Origin: Frigidibacter sp.
GTDB taxonomy: Bacteria; Pseudomonadota; Alphaproteobacteria; Rhodobacterales; Rhodobacteraceae
NCBI RefSeq assembly: GCF_030695035.1
Contig: NZ_JAUYTT010000002.1
Span: forward strand, 1-64,000
Direction of reading: 5' to 3'
DNA: 64,000 bases
The notes under the pieces: generated by a model
The model's database searches: none
The model's input: only the letters and a program-made list of their open reading frames with translations
What the model was told of the DNA's origin: nothing
Part shown: positions 53,680-62,267 of the stretch, piece after piece
Layout of the letters: the number at the start of each line of letters is the position of its first letter
Numbering within the stretch: the stretch's first letter is position 1
Position numbers and translations under genes: made by a program

Positions 53680-55196
53680 TTCTTCTTGCCGAATCCCGAA
53701 AGCCCGCCGGGCAGGTTCAGGCCGCCGAGGCCGGGAAGGCCGCCGGGCATCTTGCCGCCGATCTGGCCCTGCAGGGCCTTGGCAGCCTCTTCCATCTGCG
53801 CCGGGTCCATCTTCGACGGGTCCATGCCGCCCATGCCGCCGGGCATCTTGCCGCCGAACATCTGCATGGCCTGCTTGAGCATCCCGCCTTTGCCCATCTT
53901 GCCGATCTTCTTCATCGTGTCGGCCATCTGGCGGTGCATCTTCAGCAGGCGGTTCACCTCGGCAACCTCCAGCCCCGCGCCGGCGGCGATGCGCTTCTTG
54001 CGGCTGGCCTGCAGCAGGTCGGGATTGGCCCGTTCCTTCTTGGTCATCGAGTTGATGAGGGCGATCTGGCGGCGCAGGGCCTTGTCGTCAAAGCCCGCGG
54101 CCTCGGCCTGTTTGGCCATCTTGCCCATGCCGGGCATCATGCCCATCACGCCCTGCATCCCGCCCATCTTCAGCATCTGGTCAAGCTGGCCCTTCAGGTC
54201 GTTCATGTTGAACAGACCCTTCTGGAAGCGCTTCATCATCCGCTCGGCCTGTTCGGCCTCGAAGGTTTCCTGCGCCTTTTCCACCAGGGCAACGATGTCG
54301 CCCATGCCCAGGATGCGGCCGGCGACACGTTCTGCCTCGAACGTTTCAAGCGCGTCCATCTTCTCGCCAAGGCCGACGAAGCGGATCGGCTTGCCGGTGA
54401 TCGCGCGCATCGACAGCGCAGCGCCGCCGCGGCCGTCGCCATCCATCCGGGTGAGCACGACGCCGGTGATGCCGACCTTGCCGTCAAATTCGGTGGCGAC
54501 GTTGACCGCATCCTGCCCGGTGAGGCCATCGACGACCAGCAGGGTTTCGCGCGGCTGGGCCACGTCACGTACCGCCTGAACCTCGGCCATCAGGGCTTCG
54601 TCGATATGGAGCCGGCCGGCGGTGTCGAGCATGTAGACATCGTAGCCGCCAAGCGTCGCCTGTTGCTTGGCGCGTTTGGCGATCTGGACGGCATTCTCGC
54701 CCTTGACGATCGGCAGTGTATCGACGCCGATCTGGGTGCCGAGGATCGCCAGCTGTTCCATGGCAGCGGGGCGGTTGGTATCGAGCGAGGCCATCAGCAC
54801 GCGCTTGCCCTGACGCTCGGTCAGGCGCTTGGCGAGCTTCGCGGTGGTGGTGGTCTTGCCCGAGCCTTGCAGGCCGACCATCAGCATCGCCGCGGGCGGG
54901 TTGTCGATCTTCAGGGCGCCGGGATCGCCCTCGCCGCGCAGGGTGCGGATCAGCTCGTCATGGACGATCTTCACGACCTGCTGGCCGGGGGTGACCGATT
55001 TGGTGACGGCAGAGCCGGTGGCCTTGGCGCTGACCGCCTTGACGAAGGCGCGGGCGACGGGAAGGGAGACGTCAGCCTCGAGCAGGGCGACGCGCACTTC
55101 GCGCAGGGCGGTTTCGACGTCTTCGGCGCTGAGCGCGCCCTGACGGGTCAGCCGGTCGAAGACCCCGGAGAGCCGTTCGGATAGATTCTCGAACAT
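53676..55196 (-). CDS. ffh: Signal recognition particle protein Ffh
   Basis: Ffh binds 4.5S RNA and signal peptides for co-translational targeting to FtsY. The 506-residue product has the N domain (FENLSERLSGVFDRLTRQGA), G domain with GLQGSGKTTTTAKLAKRL, DTAGRLHIDEALMAEV, TRMDGDGRGGAALSMRAITG and GLGEKMDALETFEAE, and a Met/Gly-rich M domain (GGMQGVMGMMPGMGKMAKQA). It starts at 55196. It heads a chain ffh-GNAT-GNAT with four-base overlaps. Confidence 0.97.
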   Translation of the reverse strand: MFENLSERLSGVFDRLTRQGALSAEDVETALREVRVALLEADVSLPVARAFVKAVSAKATGSAVTKSVTPGQQVVKIVHDELIRTLRGEGDPGALKIDNPPAAMLMVGLQGSGKTTTTAKLAKRLTERQGKRVLMASLDTNRPAAMEQLAILGTQIGVDTLPIVKGENAVQIAKRAKQQATLGGYDVYMLDTAGRLHIDEALMAEVQAVRDVAQPRETLLVVDGLTGQDAVNVATEFDGKVGITGVVLTRMDGDGRGGAALSMRAITGKPIRFVGLGEKMDALETFEAERVAGRILGMGDIVALVEKAQETFEAEQAERMMKRFQKGLFNMNDLKGQLDQMLKMGGMQGVMGMMPGMGKMAKQAEAAGFDDKALRRQIALINSMTKKERANPDLLQASRKKRIAAGAGLEVAEVNRLLKMHRQMADTMKKIGKMGKGGMLKQAMQMFGGKMPGGMGGMDPSKMDPAQMEEAAKALQGQIGGKMPGGLPGLGGLNLPGGLSGFGKKK

Positions 55197-55691
55197 CGCG
55201 TCTGGCCCTCCATGGCCCCGATTGCACCTTGCCGGGACCATGTAAGGCCCGGCGCTAAGATCCCCAAAGGTGGTGGTGTGCGCTACGGTCCCGGCGGGTC
55301 AATGCGGAATGGCACCCGTGGGCGCAACGCGCTGACGGATGGCGATCCCCCCATGACGGGTTGGGACCGGAAGCAAGCCACTTCCGGGGAATTGGGGCAG
55401 GCCGTAGAAGAAATGGGAGTGGGAGTCAAGCGGGGGCGGGGATTGCGGCTGCTCTGTCACCCGCAGATGAGGCACTTCCGGCGCGACAAGGCGGCTTGCC
55501 AGTGGCAAGCCGACCGCGACGGTTGCCCGGAGGCGCAAGCCGCAGGGCAAGGGGGTGAAGCTTGGTCTGACGGTGCCAAATTCTGATGGGACCGCCCCGG
55601 TGGGCACGACTGTGCCCGCCCTCGCGAGGGCGGGCACAGCAGAATTTCGTCGACGGCCGAAATTCTGCAAATGGCTGATGTCCGGCCTTTA
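55197..55691. repeat. Hairpin-rich non-coding region between azoR and ffh
   Basis: No gene is supported in these 495 bases. It holds three strong inverted repeats: a 9-bp stem at 55492-55512; a perfect 28-base palindrome at 55611-55638 (TGTGCCCGCCCTCG and its complement); and an 11-bp stem at 55639-55668 with an 8-base loop. They are adjacent to the azoR stop (55692, minus strand) and could terminate it, but there is no T-run. A minus-strand frame across it is Pro/Ala/Ser-rich and looks non-coding. Confidence 0.6.
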
Positions 55692-56282
55692 TCAGGCAGC
55701 CAGAGCGTCCACCTGCCCCTCGGCCTTGGCCAGCGCCTCTTCAGCGCCAAAGACCATCGCGTCGGCGGCGACGAAATCGACATCGGTGATGCCAAGGAAG
55801 CCCAGCATGTGGCGCACATAGCCCGAGGCGAAGTCGATTTCCGACCCGAAGCGGGTGCCATCCGAGGACAGGGCGATGATCGCGCGCTTGCCGGTCAGCA
55901 GGCCCTGGGGGCCGGCTTCGGTATAGGCGAAGGTTTCCCCCTTGCGGGCGATGTGGTCGAACCAGGTCTTCAGCGAGGCGGGGGTGCCGAAGTTGTAGAT
56001 CGGCAGGCCGATCACCACGACGTCGGCGGCTTTCACTTCGGCGATCAGCGTGTCGGACACGGCGGCGATGGCGGCCTGCTCGGTGCTGCGGGCGTCGGCC
56101 GGGGTGAAGATGGCGCCGATCCAGGCGGCGTCGATGGCCGGCAGGCCGGAGGCAAGGTCACGGCTGGTGACGGTGGCGGCGGGCTGCGCCGCGGTCAGGC
56201 GGGCGAGGATACGGTCGGTCAGGCGGCGCGAGATGGAGCCGGCGGGTTTGATCGAAGCGTCGAGGCGGAGGATGTTGGTCAT
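55692..56282 (-). CDS. azoR: FMN-dependent NADH-azoreductase
   Basis: AzoR is a flavodoxin-fold reductase of quinones and azo dyes. The 196-residue product has the N-terminal LRLDASIKPAGSISRRLTD loop that binds FMN phosphate, VVIGLPIYNFGTPASLKTWF with DHIARKGETFAYTE, and GYVRHMLGFLGITDVDFVAA. It is divergent from a LysR gene, a usual arrangement for the regulated azoreductase. The two share a control region with an inverted repeat. Confidence 0.92.
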   Translation of the reverse strand: MTNILRLDASIKPAGSISRRLTDRILARLTAAQPAATVTSRDLASGLPAIDAAWIGAIFTPADARSTEQAAIAAVSDTLIAEVKAADVVVIGLPIYNFGTPASLKTWFDHIARKGETFAYTEAGPQGLLTGKRAIIALSSDGTRFGSEIDFASGYVRHMLGFLGITDVDFVAADAMVFGAEEALAKAEGQVDALAA

Positions 56283-56338
56283 TGGGGCGATCCTTGAATT
56301 GCAAAGCGGCGGGGAGGCCGGGCATGTCCTTAAGTTGC

Positions 56339-56362
56339 GCGTTGCAATTTCGAACGCAACGC
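56339..56362. promoter_or_regulatory. Inverted repeat in the azoR-lysR control region
   Basis: GCGTTGC, 10 bases, GCAACGC: perfect 7-bp arms (56339-56345 with 56356-56362), in the 118-base divergent gap. The internal T-N11-A-like spacing fits a LysR-type operator. It lies 38 bases before the ATG used for the LysR gene. Confidence 0.5.
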
Positions 56363-56400
56363 CGATACTCGCACCGCATATGTTGATGGGCGCACAGAAA

Positions 56401-57309
56401 ATGTCTTTTCAGAACTGGGACGAGATCCGCACGGCCTATCAGGTGGCGCGGATTGGTACGGTCAGCGGTGCGGCGGATGTGCTGGGGGTGCACCACGCCA
56501 CGGTGATCCGGCATATCGACGCGCTGGAGGGGCGGCTGGGGGCCAAGCTGTTCCAGCGCCATGCCCGCGGTTATACGCCGACCGAGGCAGGGCAGGAGCT
56601 GCTGAAGGTGGCGCAGGCGACCGAGGACCAGTTCGGCCAGCTGGCGGCGCGGATCAATGGTGCCGGGTCGGAAATGGGCGGCGAACTGGTGGTGACCTCC
56701 GTCCCCGGCCTGTCGGCGCTGGTGACGCCGGTGGTGGCGGGGCTGATGGCCGAGCATCCCGAGCTGATCGTGCGCTATGTCACCGACCTTCGGATCTTCC
56801 GGCTGGAATATGGCGAGGCGCATGTGGCGATCCGGGCCGGGTCTGCGCCGACAGAGCCGGACAATGTGGTGCAGCGGCTGCACGAGCATCAGGTGGCGCT
56901 GTTCGGGGCTCCGTCCTATCTGGCGAAGCATGGCACGCCGGTGAAGGATACTGACCTCGTCGCGCATCGGTTCATCGGCAATGAGAACCCGGCCTCGCGC
57001 GCGCCGTTCTATCAGTGGCTGGCGGGCGTCGTGCCGCGCTCGCAGGTGGTCTATCGCTGCAACGATGGCGAGGCGACCGAGGATGCGGTGCGCGCCGGGC
57101 TGGGGCTTGGCTTCCTGCCGGTGGCGAGTGCGCGGGGCAATCCCGACTTCGTCGAGGTGATGGCGCCGCGCGAGGCCTGGGCGTCACCACTGTGGCTGGT
57201 GACGCATGTGGACCTGCACCGCACGACCAAGGTGCAGGCCTTCCTGGCCGCGATCAAGGCGGCGTCGAAGGACTGGCCGGCGATGTGCTCGGGGCACGGG
57301 CACCGCTAA
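56401..57309 (+). CDS. LysR-family transcriptional regulator
   Basis: The 302-residue product has an N-terminal helix-turn-helix (MSFQNWDEIRTAYQVARIGT, VLGVHHATVIRHIDALEGRL) and a C-terminal substrate-binding domain (MGGELVVTSVPGLSALVTPV). ATG at 56401 gives the family-like start MSFQNW; in-frame ATGs at 56380 and 56386 are alternatives, and none has a strong site. Divergent orientation suggests it controls azoR. It is convergent with the next gene, only one base between the stops. Confidence 0.92.
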   Translation: MSFQNWDEIRTAYQVARIGTVSGAADVLGVHHATVIRHIDALEGRLGAKLFQRHARGYTPTEAGQELLKVAQATEDQFGQLAARINGAGSEMGGELVVTSVPGLSALVTPVVAGLMAEHPELIVRYVTDLRIFRLEYGEAHVAIRAGSAPTEPDNVVQRLHEHQVALFGAPSYLAKHGTPVKDTDLVAHRFIGNENPASRAPFYQWLAGVVPRSQVVYRCNDGEATEDAVRAGLGLGFLPVASARGNPDFVEVMAPREAWASPLWLVTHVDLHRTTKVQAFLAAIKAASKDWPAMCSGHGHR

Positions 57310-57310
57310 A

Positions 57311-57685
57311 TCAGGCGGCCGGCGGGTCCACCTCGATGGCCTGAAGTTCGGCCTCCAGAAACCGCTCGAAGGCGTCGAGGTCCAGCCGCTCGAACTGGCC
57401 GAAGCCCTGCATCCAGATGCTGGCCTCGCGCATCGCGTCGGGCTCCAGCTTGCACCACTTCACCCTTCCGCGTTTTTCCTGGCTGATGAGGCCCGCCTCG
57501 GCGAGGATCTGCAGGTGCTTGGAAATCGCGGCCAGCGACATCTGGAACGGTTCGGCCACATCGGTCACCGCCATGTCGTCTTCCAGCAGCATCGACAGGA
57601 TCGCGCGCCGCGTCGGATCGGCGAGGGCCGAGAACACGGCGTCGAGGGCAGGGGAGAGCGCAGGGGCGGGGGCGTGCATGGGCAT
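57311..57685 (-). CDS. ArsR-family regulator
   Basis: A 124-residue winged-helix protein with LDAVFSALADPTRRAILSML, VTDVAEPFQMSLAAISKHLQ and EKRGRVKWCKLEPDAM, typical of the autorepressor ArsR group. It lacks metal-binding Cys pairs (CxC), so it may not sense metals. Two possible starts exist: ATG 57685 and ATG 57679 with AGGA six bases upstream. A perfect palindrome lies directly upstream. No SRPBCC or transporter gene follows, so its target is probably itself or a distant gene. Confidence 0.88.
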   Translation of the reverse strand: MPMHAPAPALSPALDAVFSALADPTRRAILSMLLEDDMAVTDVAEPFQMSLAAISKHLQILAEAGLISQEKRGRVKWCKLEPDAMREASIWMQGFGQFERLDLDAFERFLEAELQAIEVDPPAA

Positions 57686-57710
57686 TCCTAGCGCCCCTGC
57701 CGGTAAACGG

Positions 57711-57726
57711 TCAACCGGACGGTTGA
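57711..57726. promoter_or_regulatory. 16-bp palindrome upstream of the ArsR gene
   Basis: TCAACCG-GA-CGGTTGA is a perfect inverted repeat 25-40 bases upstream of the start. It resembles the autoregulatory operators of ArsR repressors that read CAACC-N-GGTTG. Confidence 0.6.
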
Positions 57727-57848
57727 ATATCGGTTTTTGCCGCAAAGCGGCGATGGGGAGGAGGCGGGCCTGCGCGGAGTGGGGCTGCCTCGCGAAATGC
57801 GCAGCAATTTCAATGCGTTGTAGAATGACTGCCAGCTCCCTAACGCGC

Positions 57849-57877
57849 TTGACTCACGGGCCCCCGCCCCCTAGGAA
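57849..57877 (+). promoter_or_regulatory. Candidate promoter of the F0 operon
   Basis: TTGACT (57849-57854), 17 bases, TAGGAA (57872-57877), 39 bases before atpI. Confidence 0.45.
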
Positions 57878-57916
57878 GGCGGCAACAGTCCAAGGGGGGC
57901 TCCAGAGGGGCGCAAC

Positions 57917-58246
57917 GTGGCCGACGAACCCGATCAGACCCGGCTTTCCGAGCTGGAAAAGCGGATCGAGAAGGTCAAGGCAGCCCACGCGCCCAAGCCC
58001 CGCGCGGACGAGCATTTCAGTCAGGCCAATCAGGCCTGGCGCATGGTGATCGAGCTGGTTTCGGGTTTGGGGATCGGCTTTGCTATCGGCTACGGGCTGG
58101 ATACCCTGTTCGGGACCATGCCTTTCATGCTGGTGCTGTTCATATTCCTGGGCTTCGCGGCCGGAGTGAAGACGATGCTTCGCACCGCGACCGAGATGCA
58201 GACGAAACGACAGGCGGAAGACTCCGCCCGGGATGAGGGGAAGTAG
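57917..58246 (+). CDS. atpI: ATP synthase accessory protein AtpI (GTG start)
   Basis: AtpI helps assemble the c-ring and may carry Mg2+. The 109-residue product has a charged N-terminus ([19 protein letters not shown]), and two membrane helices ([40 protein letters not shown]). It opens the F0 operon, with atpB two bases after its stop. Start is GTG at 57917 ([14 protein letters not shown]). Confidence 0.9.
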   Translation: MADEPDQTRLSELEKRIEKVKAAHAPKPRADEHFSQANQAWRMVIELVSGLGIGFAIGYGLDTLFGTMPFMLVLFIFLGFAAGVKTMLRTATEMQTKRQAEDSARDEGK

Positions 58247-58248
58247 AC

Positions 58249-58998
58249 GTGGCGACGGAAGAAGCAGCAGGCGGTCTTGCATTCCACCCGATGGACCAGT
58301 TTCTGGTGCGCCCGCTGTTCGGCGGCACCGAGATCAACTGGTACACGCCGACCAACGTGACGCTGTGGATGGGCCTGACGGTTCTGGCCATCGTGCTGGT
58401 GCTGGTCGTCGGCTCGCGCGGCCGGGCCATCGTTCCTAGCCGGATGCAGTCCGTCGCGGAACTGACCTTCGGCATGGTCCACAAGATGCTGGAAGACATC
58501 ACCGGCAAGGAAGGCCTGAAGTACTTCCCCTATGTGATGACCCTGTTCTGCTTCATCGTGTTTGCCAACTTCATCGGCCTGATCCCCACCTCGTTCTCGA
58601 CCACCTCGCATATCGCGGTGACGGCGGTTCTGGCGATGCTGGTGTTCCTGGGCGTGACCATCCTCGGCTTCGTGAAGAACGGCGCGCATTTCCTCGGCCT
58701 CTTCTGGGTTTCGTCGGCGCCGCTGCCGCTGCGCCCGGTGCTGGCGGTGATCGAGGTCATCTCCTACTTCGTGCGCCCGGTCAGCCACTCCATTCGTCTT
58801 GCCGGCAACGTCATGGCAGGGCACGCGGTGATCAAGGTGTTCGCGGGTTTCGCGGCCATCGCGGCCATCGCCCCGGTTTCGATCCTGGCTATCACCGCGA
58901 TGTACGGGCTCGAAGTGCTCGTCGCGCTGATCCAGGCCTATGTGTTCACCATCCTCACCTGCGTCTATCTGAAGGACGCGCTGCATCCGGGGCACTAA
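58249..58998 (+). CDS. atpB: ATP synthase F0 subunit a (GTG start)
   Basis: Subunit a forms the proton half-channels. The 249-residue product has five or so membrane helices, the essential Arg in [19 protein letters not shown], and [20 protein letters not shown] at the end. GTG at 58249 is used ([18 protein letters not shown]) with AGGGGAAG upstream. Confidence 0.96.
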   Translation: MATEEAAGGLAFHPMDQFLVRPLFGGTEINWYTPTNVTLWMGLTVLAIVLVLVVGSRGRAIVPSRMQSVAELTFGMVHKMLEDITGKEGLKYFPYVMTLFCFIVFANFIGLIPTSFSTTSHIAVTAVLAMLVFLGVTILGFVKNGAHFLGLFWVSSAPLPLRPVLAVIEVISYFVRPVSHSIRLAGNVMAGHAVIKVFAGFAAIAAIAPVSILAITAMYGLEVLVALIQAYVFTILTCVYLKDALHPGH

Positions 58999-59052
58999 GG
59001 GCCCGGCCGCAGATCCCAATTACAACCTTTCCAATCCTGAAGGAGCACCTCT

Positions 59053-59286
59053 ATGGAAGGCATCGCACAACTCGGCCAATACCTCGGCGCTGGTCTCGCC
59101 TGCATCGGCATGGCCGGGGCTGCAATGGGTGTGGGCAACGTCGCTGGCAACTACTTGGCCGGCGCGCTGCGCAACCCCTCGGCTGCCGCGTCGCAGACCG
59201 CCACGCTGTTCATCGGCATGGCCTTTGCCGAAGCCCTGGGCATCTTCTCGTTCCTGGTCGCCCTGCTGCTGCTGTTCGCAGTCTGA
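59053..59286 (+). CDS. atpE: ATP synthase F0 subunit c
   Basis: Subunit c forms the rotor ring. The 77-residue hairpin has [20 protein letters not shown], the polar loop ALRNPSA, and the proton-carrying Glu60 in [18 protein letters not shown] lies before the ATG. A GC-rich hairpin follows the stop (59305-59345) and may stabilise the abundant c message. Confidence 0.97.
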   Translation: MEGIAQLGQYLGAGLACIGMAGAAMGVGNVAGNYLAGALRNPSAAASQTATLFIGMAFAEALGIFSFLVALLLLFAV

Positions 59287-59372
59287 TCCCTTCCAAAGAT
59301 CTGAGAGCCGGGCGGGTCCTTTAGGGGGCCTGCCCGCCGGTTTGACGGGTCCTGAAGGGCCGGGGGAACGAC

Positions 59373-59948
59373 ATGGCAACAACAACGGAAGAAGCGGCAG
59401 GTCACGCGGCGGACGCTGTCCACCCGATGCTGCCGGGAACCGACGCGCATGGCAGCGCGGTCGGGATGCCGCAGCTGGTGTTCGAGACTTTCCCGAACCA
59501 GATCTTCTGGCTGCTGGTGACGCTGGTCGTGATCTACCTCGTCCTGTCGCGCATCGCGCTGCCGCGGATTGGCGGCGTGCTGGCGGAACGGGCGGGCACG
59601 ATCAGCAATGACCTTGCCACCGCCGAAGAGCTGAAGCTGAAGGCGAAGGAGGCCGAGGCAACCTATACGCGCGCCCTGGCCGATGCGAAAACCGAGGCTG
59701 GCAAGATCGTTGCCGCTGCCAAGGCCGAGATCCAGGCGGATCTGGACGTGGCGACGGCACATGCCGATGCCGAGATTGCGGCGAAGACCGCCGAGTCGGA
59801 AGGCCGGATCGGCGAGATCCGGGCCGGCGCGCTGGAGGCGGTGAACACCGTTGCCCGCGACACGGCGGCGGAGATCGTGGCGGCCTTTGGCGCAAGGGCG
59901 GATGCGGGCGCGATCGACGCGGCCGTGGCAGAGCGGATCAAGGGGTGA
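59373..59948 (+). CDS. ATP synthase F0 subunit b'
   Basis: b' pairs with b in photosynthetic-lineage bacteria as the peripheral stalk. The 191-residue product has an N-terminal polar region, one membrane helix ([20 protein letters not shown]), then a long Ala/Glu-rich coiled coil ([20 protein letters not shown]). This is usually called atpF2/atpG/atpX. It overlaps the b gene by a few bases. Confidence 0.92.
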   Translation: MATTTEEAAGHAADAVHPMLPGTDAHGSAVGMPQLVFETFPNQIFWLLVTLVVIYLVLSRIALPRIGGVLAERAGTISNDLATAEELKLKAKEAEATYTRALADAKTEAGKIVAAAKAEIQADLDVATAHADAEIAAKTAESEGRIGEIRAGALEAVNTVARDTAAEIVAAFGARADAGAIDAAVAERIKG

Positions 59949-59950
59949 GC

Positions 59951-60508
59951 ATGATGCGGAAACTATCCCTGCTTCTGGCGCTGGCGGCCACGCCCGCCGC
60001 TGCGGCCACCGGCCCGTTCATCTCGCTGCGCAACACCGACTTCATCGTCCTGCTGGCGTTCCTGGTGTTCATCGGGATCCTGCTGTACTTCAAGGTTCCC
60101 TCGGCCATCGGCGGGCTCTTGGACAAGCGCGCCGCGACCATCAAGGCCGAGCTGGAAGAAGCCCGGGCGCTGCGTGAAGAAGCGCAGACGATCCTTGCCT
60201 CCTACGAGCGCAAGCAGAAGGAGATGATCGAGCAATCCGAGATGATCGTCGCCTCTGCCCGCAAGGAAGCGATGGCGGCGGCCGAGAAGGCCAAGGACGA
60301 TCTGAAGGTCTCGATCCAGCGCCGGCTGAAGGCGGCGGAAGAGCAGATCGCCTCGGCTGAAAAGTCGGCGGTGAAAGAGGTGCGGGATCGCGCGGTGGTG
60401 GTGGCGGTTGCCGCGGCTGGCGAGGTGATCGCCAAGTCGATGCAGGAGGCCGAAAAGGCCGCGCTGATCGACGCGGCGATTGGCGACGTGGAAACCCGGC
60501 TGCACTGA
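59951..60508 (+). CDS. atpF: ATP synthase F0 subunit b
   Basis: The peripheral-stalk b subunit. The 185-residue product has a hydrophobic N-terminus ([20 protein letters not shown]), a membrane helix ([17 protein letters not shown]), and a coiled coil ([20 protein letters not shown]). ATG at 59951 is used because AGGGG is 5 bases upstream; an earlier GTG overlaps that site. It is followed by an intrinsic terminator; F1 genes are not in this window. Confidence 0.95.
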   Translation: MMRKLSLLLALAATPAAAATGPFISLRNTDFIVLLAFLVFIGILLYFKVPSAIGGLLDKRAATIKAELEEARALREEAQTILASYERKQKEMIEQSEMIVASARKEAMAAAEKAKDDLKVSIQRRLKAAEEQIASAEKSAVKEVRDRAVVVAVAAAGEVIAKSMQEAEKAALIDAAIGDVETRLH

Positions 60509-60537
60509 TCGGCTTTTGCGCATGAAAGTTAGGAAAG

Positions 60538-60559
60538 CCCGGCCACTGGCCGGGTTTTT
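60538..60559 (+). terminator. Terminator of the F0 operon
   Basis: CCCGGCC-ACT-GGCCGGG stem (60538-60544/60548-60554) followed by TTTTT. Confidence 0.85.
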
Positions 60560-60570
60560 CGTTTGTGGAG

Positions 60571-61377
60571 TCAGCCCCGCTCCTGTTCATGATCGAAGCG
60601 CAGGCGCGCCACCGCCTCGTTCCGGTCGGCCTTGATCTGGTCGGCCAGGGCGGCGCGGACGAAGTCCATATGCGCCTCCACCGCCGCCCGCGCCCCCGCC
60701 GGATCGCGGGCCAGCAGCGCGACATGGATGGCGCGGTGCTGGTCCAGCAGCGACTCGCGCGTGGTGCGCTGGCGGAACATCACCTGGCGGTTGTAGAACA
60801 CGCCCTCGCGCAGCAGCTCGAACATCGAGCGCATCATGTGCAGCATCACCACGTTATGGCTCGCCTCGATGATCGCCATGTGGAACTCGGCATCCAGCGC
60901 CGCCTCATCCGCCAGGTTGCGCTTGCCGTGGGCGGCCTCCATGCGGCGGAACAGGGTGTCGATGACCTTCAGGTCGGTGTCGGACCCGAGCCGCGCGGCG
61001 CGCTCGGCGGCCAGCGCTTCGAGATCGCGGCGGAAGTCGAGATAGTCGAAGACTGCATCGTCATGGCTGGCAAAGAGCCGCGTCAGAGCGGGGGAGAAGG
61101 CGGATCCCAGCACATCGGCCACGAAGACCCCGGCACCCGGGCGGGCGACCAGCAGCCCCGCCACCTGCAGATCGGCCAGCGCCTCGCGCAGCGAGGGGCG
61201 GGAAACGCCGAGCTTGTCGGCAAGGTCACGCTCGGCCGGCAGCCGCTCGCCGGGCCGCAGGATGCCCTGCAGGATCAACCGCTCTATCTGGCGGATAACG
61301 CTGTGCGACAGCTTTTCGGGTTCGACCTTCTGGAAGGGCATGGGCAGGACCGCTCCGGCGAATTGGTCAGTTTGCAT
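60571..61377 (-). CDS. GntR/FadR-family regulator
   Basis: A 268-residue regulator with an N-terminal winged helix (LSHSVIRQIERLILQGILRP, GERLPAERDLADKLGVSRPS, LREALADLQVAGLLVARPGA) and a C-terminal FCD ligand domain (DAVFDYLDFRRDLEALAAER, DAEFHMAIIEASHNVVMLHM). This layout matches PdhR/LldR, which sense pyruvate or lactate; the ligand here is unknown. Start at 61377 is the first good ATG; 61341 is an alternative. It is convergent with the F0 operon. Confidence 0.9.
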   Translation of the reverse strand: MQTDQFAGAVLPMPFQKVEPEKLSHSVIRQIERLILQGILRPGERLPAERDLADKLGVSRPSLREALADLQVAGLLVARPGAGVFVADVLGSAFSPALTRLFASHDDAVFDYLDFRRDLEALAAERAARLGSDTDLKVIDTLFRRMEAAHGKRNLADEAALDAEFHMAIIEASHNVVMLHMMRSMFELLREGVFYNRQVMFRQRTTRESLLDQHRAIHVALLARDPAGARAAVEAHMDFVRAALADQIKADRNEAVARLRFDHEQERG

Positions 61378-61413
61378 GACCGCTTCTAGGCGCGCGTCCC
61401 CGCCCCGGCAACG

Positions 61414-61441
61414 AAAAAGGCCGGGCGAGGGGCCCGGCCTT
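61414..61441 (-). terminator. Terminator of the OmpA-family lipoprotein gene
   Basis: On the minus strand, a 10-bp stem (61441-61432 with 61426-61417, loop GAGGG) runs into TTTTT (complement of AAAAA at 61414-61418). It lies 22 bases after the gene at 61463. Confidence 0.8.
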
Positions 61442-61462
61442 CTGAATGCCTGACCCGAAGGA

Positions 61463-62122
61463 TCAGTTCGTGGGCGTGATGATGATCTGCACGCGGCGGT
61501 TCTGGGCGCGGCCCGATTCCGTCGAGTTGGAGGCGATCGGCTGGTCATAGCCGCGGCCGTAGAAGACCACGCGCTGCGGAGCGACGCCGCCATTGCGGAT
61601 GACCTGCGCCACCGCAGAGGCCCGGCGCTGCGACAGATCCTGGTTGTAGGCGGCCGAGCCGGTGTTGTCGGTATGGCCGATCACTTCGACGCGGGTGTTC
61701 GGGTAGCGGTTGAGGCTCGACGACAGGGCGTAGAGGTCATTGGTCACCGCGCTCGACACGGTGGCACTGTTGGTGGCGAAGAGCACGTCCTGCGGCATGT
61801 TCACCACAAGGTTCGAGCCGGTATTGGTGACGGTCGTGCCGTTGCCGCCGATCTCGGATTGCAGTTCGCGCGCCTGGCGGTCCAGCAGGCTGCCGGCAAC
61901 GCCGCCGATGGCCGCACCGGCAAGGGCACCGGCAGCGGCCTTGGTCAGCCGCTCGTCACCGTCGGCCGTGGCGCCCAGAACGCCGCCGACAACCGCGCCG
62001 GCGATGGCCGCGTTGCGGGCGTTGTTGGGCTGGCCTGTGCCGCCATACGGGTCGGATTGCACACAGGCCGTCAGGCCGAGGCTTGCCGAAATGGCAAGGA
62101 GAAAGGGGGTCTTCGCGTTCAT
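61463..62122 (-). CDS. OmpA-family outer-membrane lipoprotein (glycine-zipper)
   Basis: A 219-residue protein with a lipoprotein signal ending LGLTAC (lipobox, Cys at about residue 20), a glycine-zipper segment (AAIAGAVVGGVLGATADG, GALAGAAIGGVAGSLL), and a C-terminal OmpA-like peptidoglycan-binding domain (VEVIGHTDNTGSAAYNQDLS, RRASAVAQVI, GRGYDQPIA). Related proteins link outer membrane to cell wall. Not the full OmpA porin. It has its own terminator. Confidence 0.93.
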   Translation of the reverse strand: MNAKTPFLLAISASLGLTACVQSDPYGGTGQPNNARNAAIAGAVVGGVLGATADGDERLTKAAAGALAGAAIGGVAGSLLDRQARELQSEIGGNGTTVTNTGSNLVVNMPQDVLFATNSATVSSAVTNDLYALSSSLNRYPNTRVEVIGHTDNTGSAAYNQDLSQRRASAVAQVIRNGGVAPQRVVFYGRGYDQPIASNSTESGRAQNRRVQIIITPTN

Positions 62123-62267
62123 AATGTGTCGCCTGTTTGTTATATCCGTCCAATGGACGTTGCGCCCTGTATAGCAAAGCTTGGGGTGCCGCGACTAGGC
62201 CCGCGCGCGTGCCAGCAGGTTTCCGCCCATCACAAGCGGGAGAGGCGGGTGAAGGAAACGGCCCTGT

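Noticed and set aside
55371-55410. Possible SRP (4.5S) RNA upstream of ffh
   Set aside because: There is GACCGGAAGCAAGCC but not the conserved GGTCAGGNCCGGAAGG-AGCAGCC tetraloop region, and no complementary outer helix was seen.
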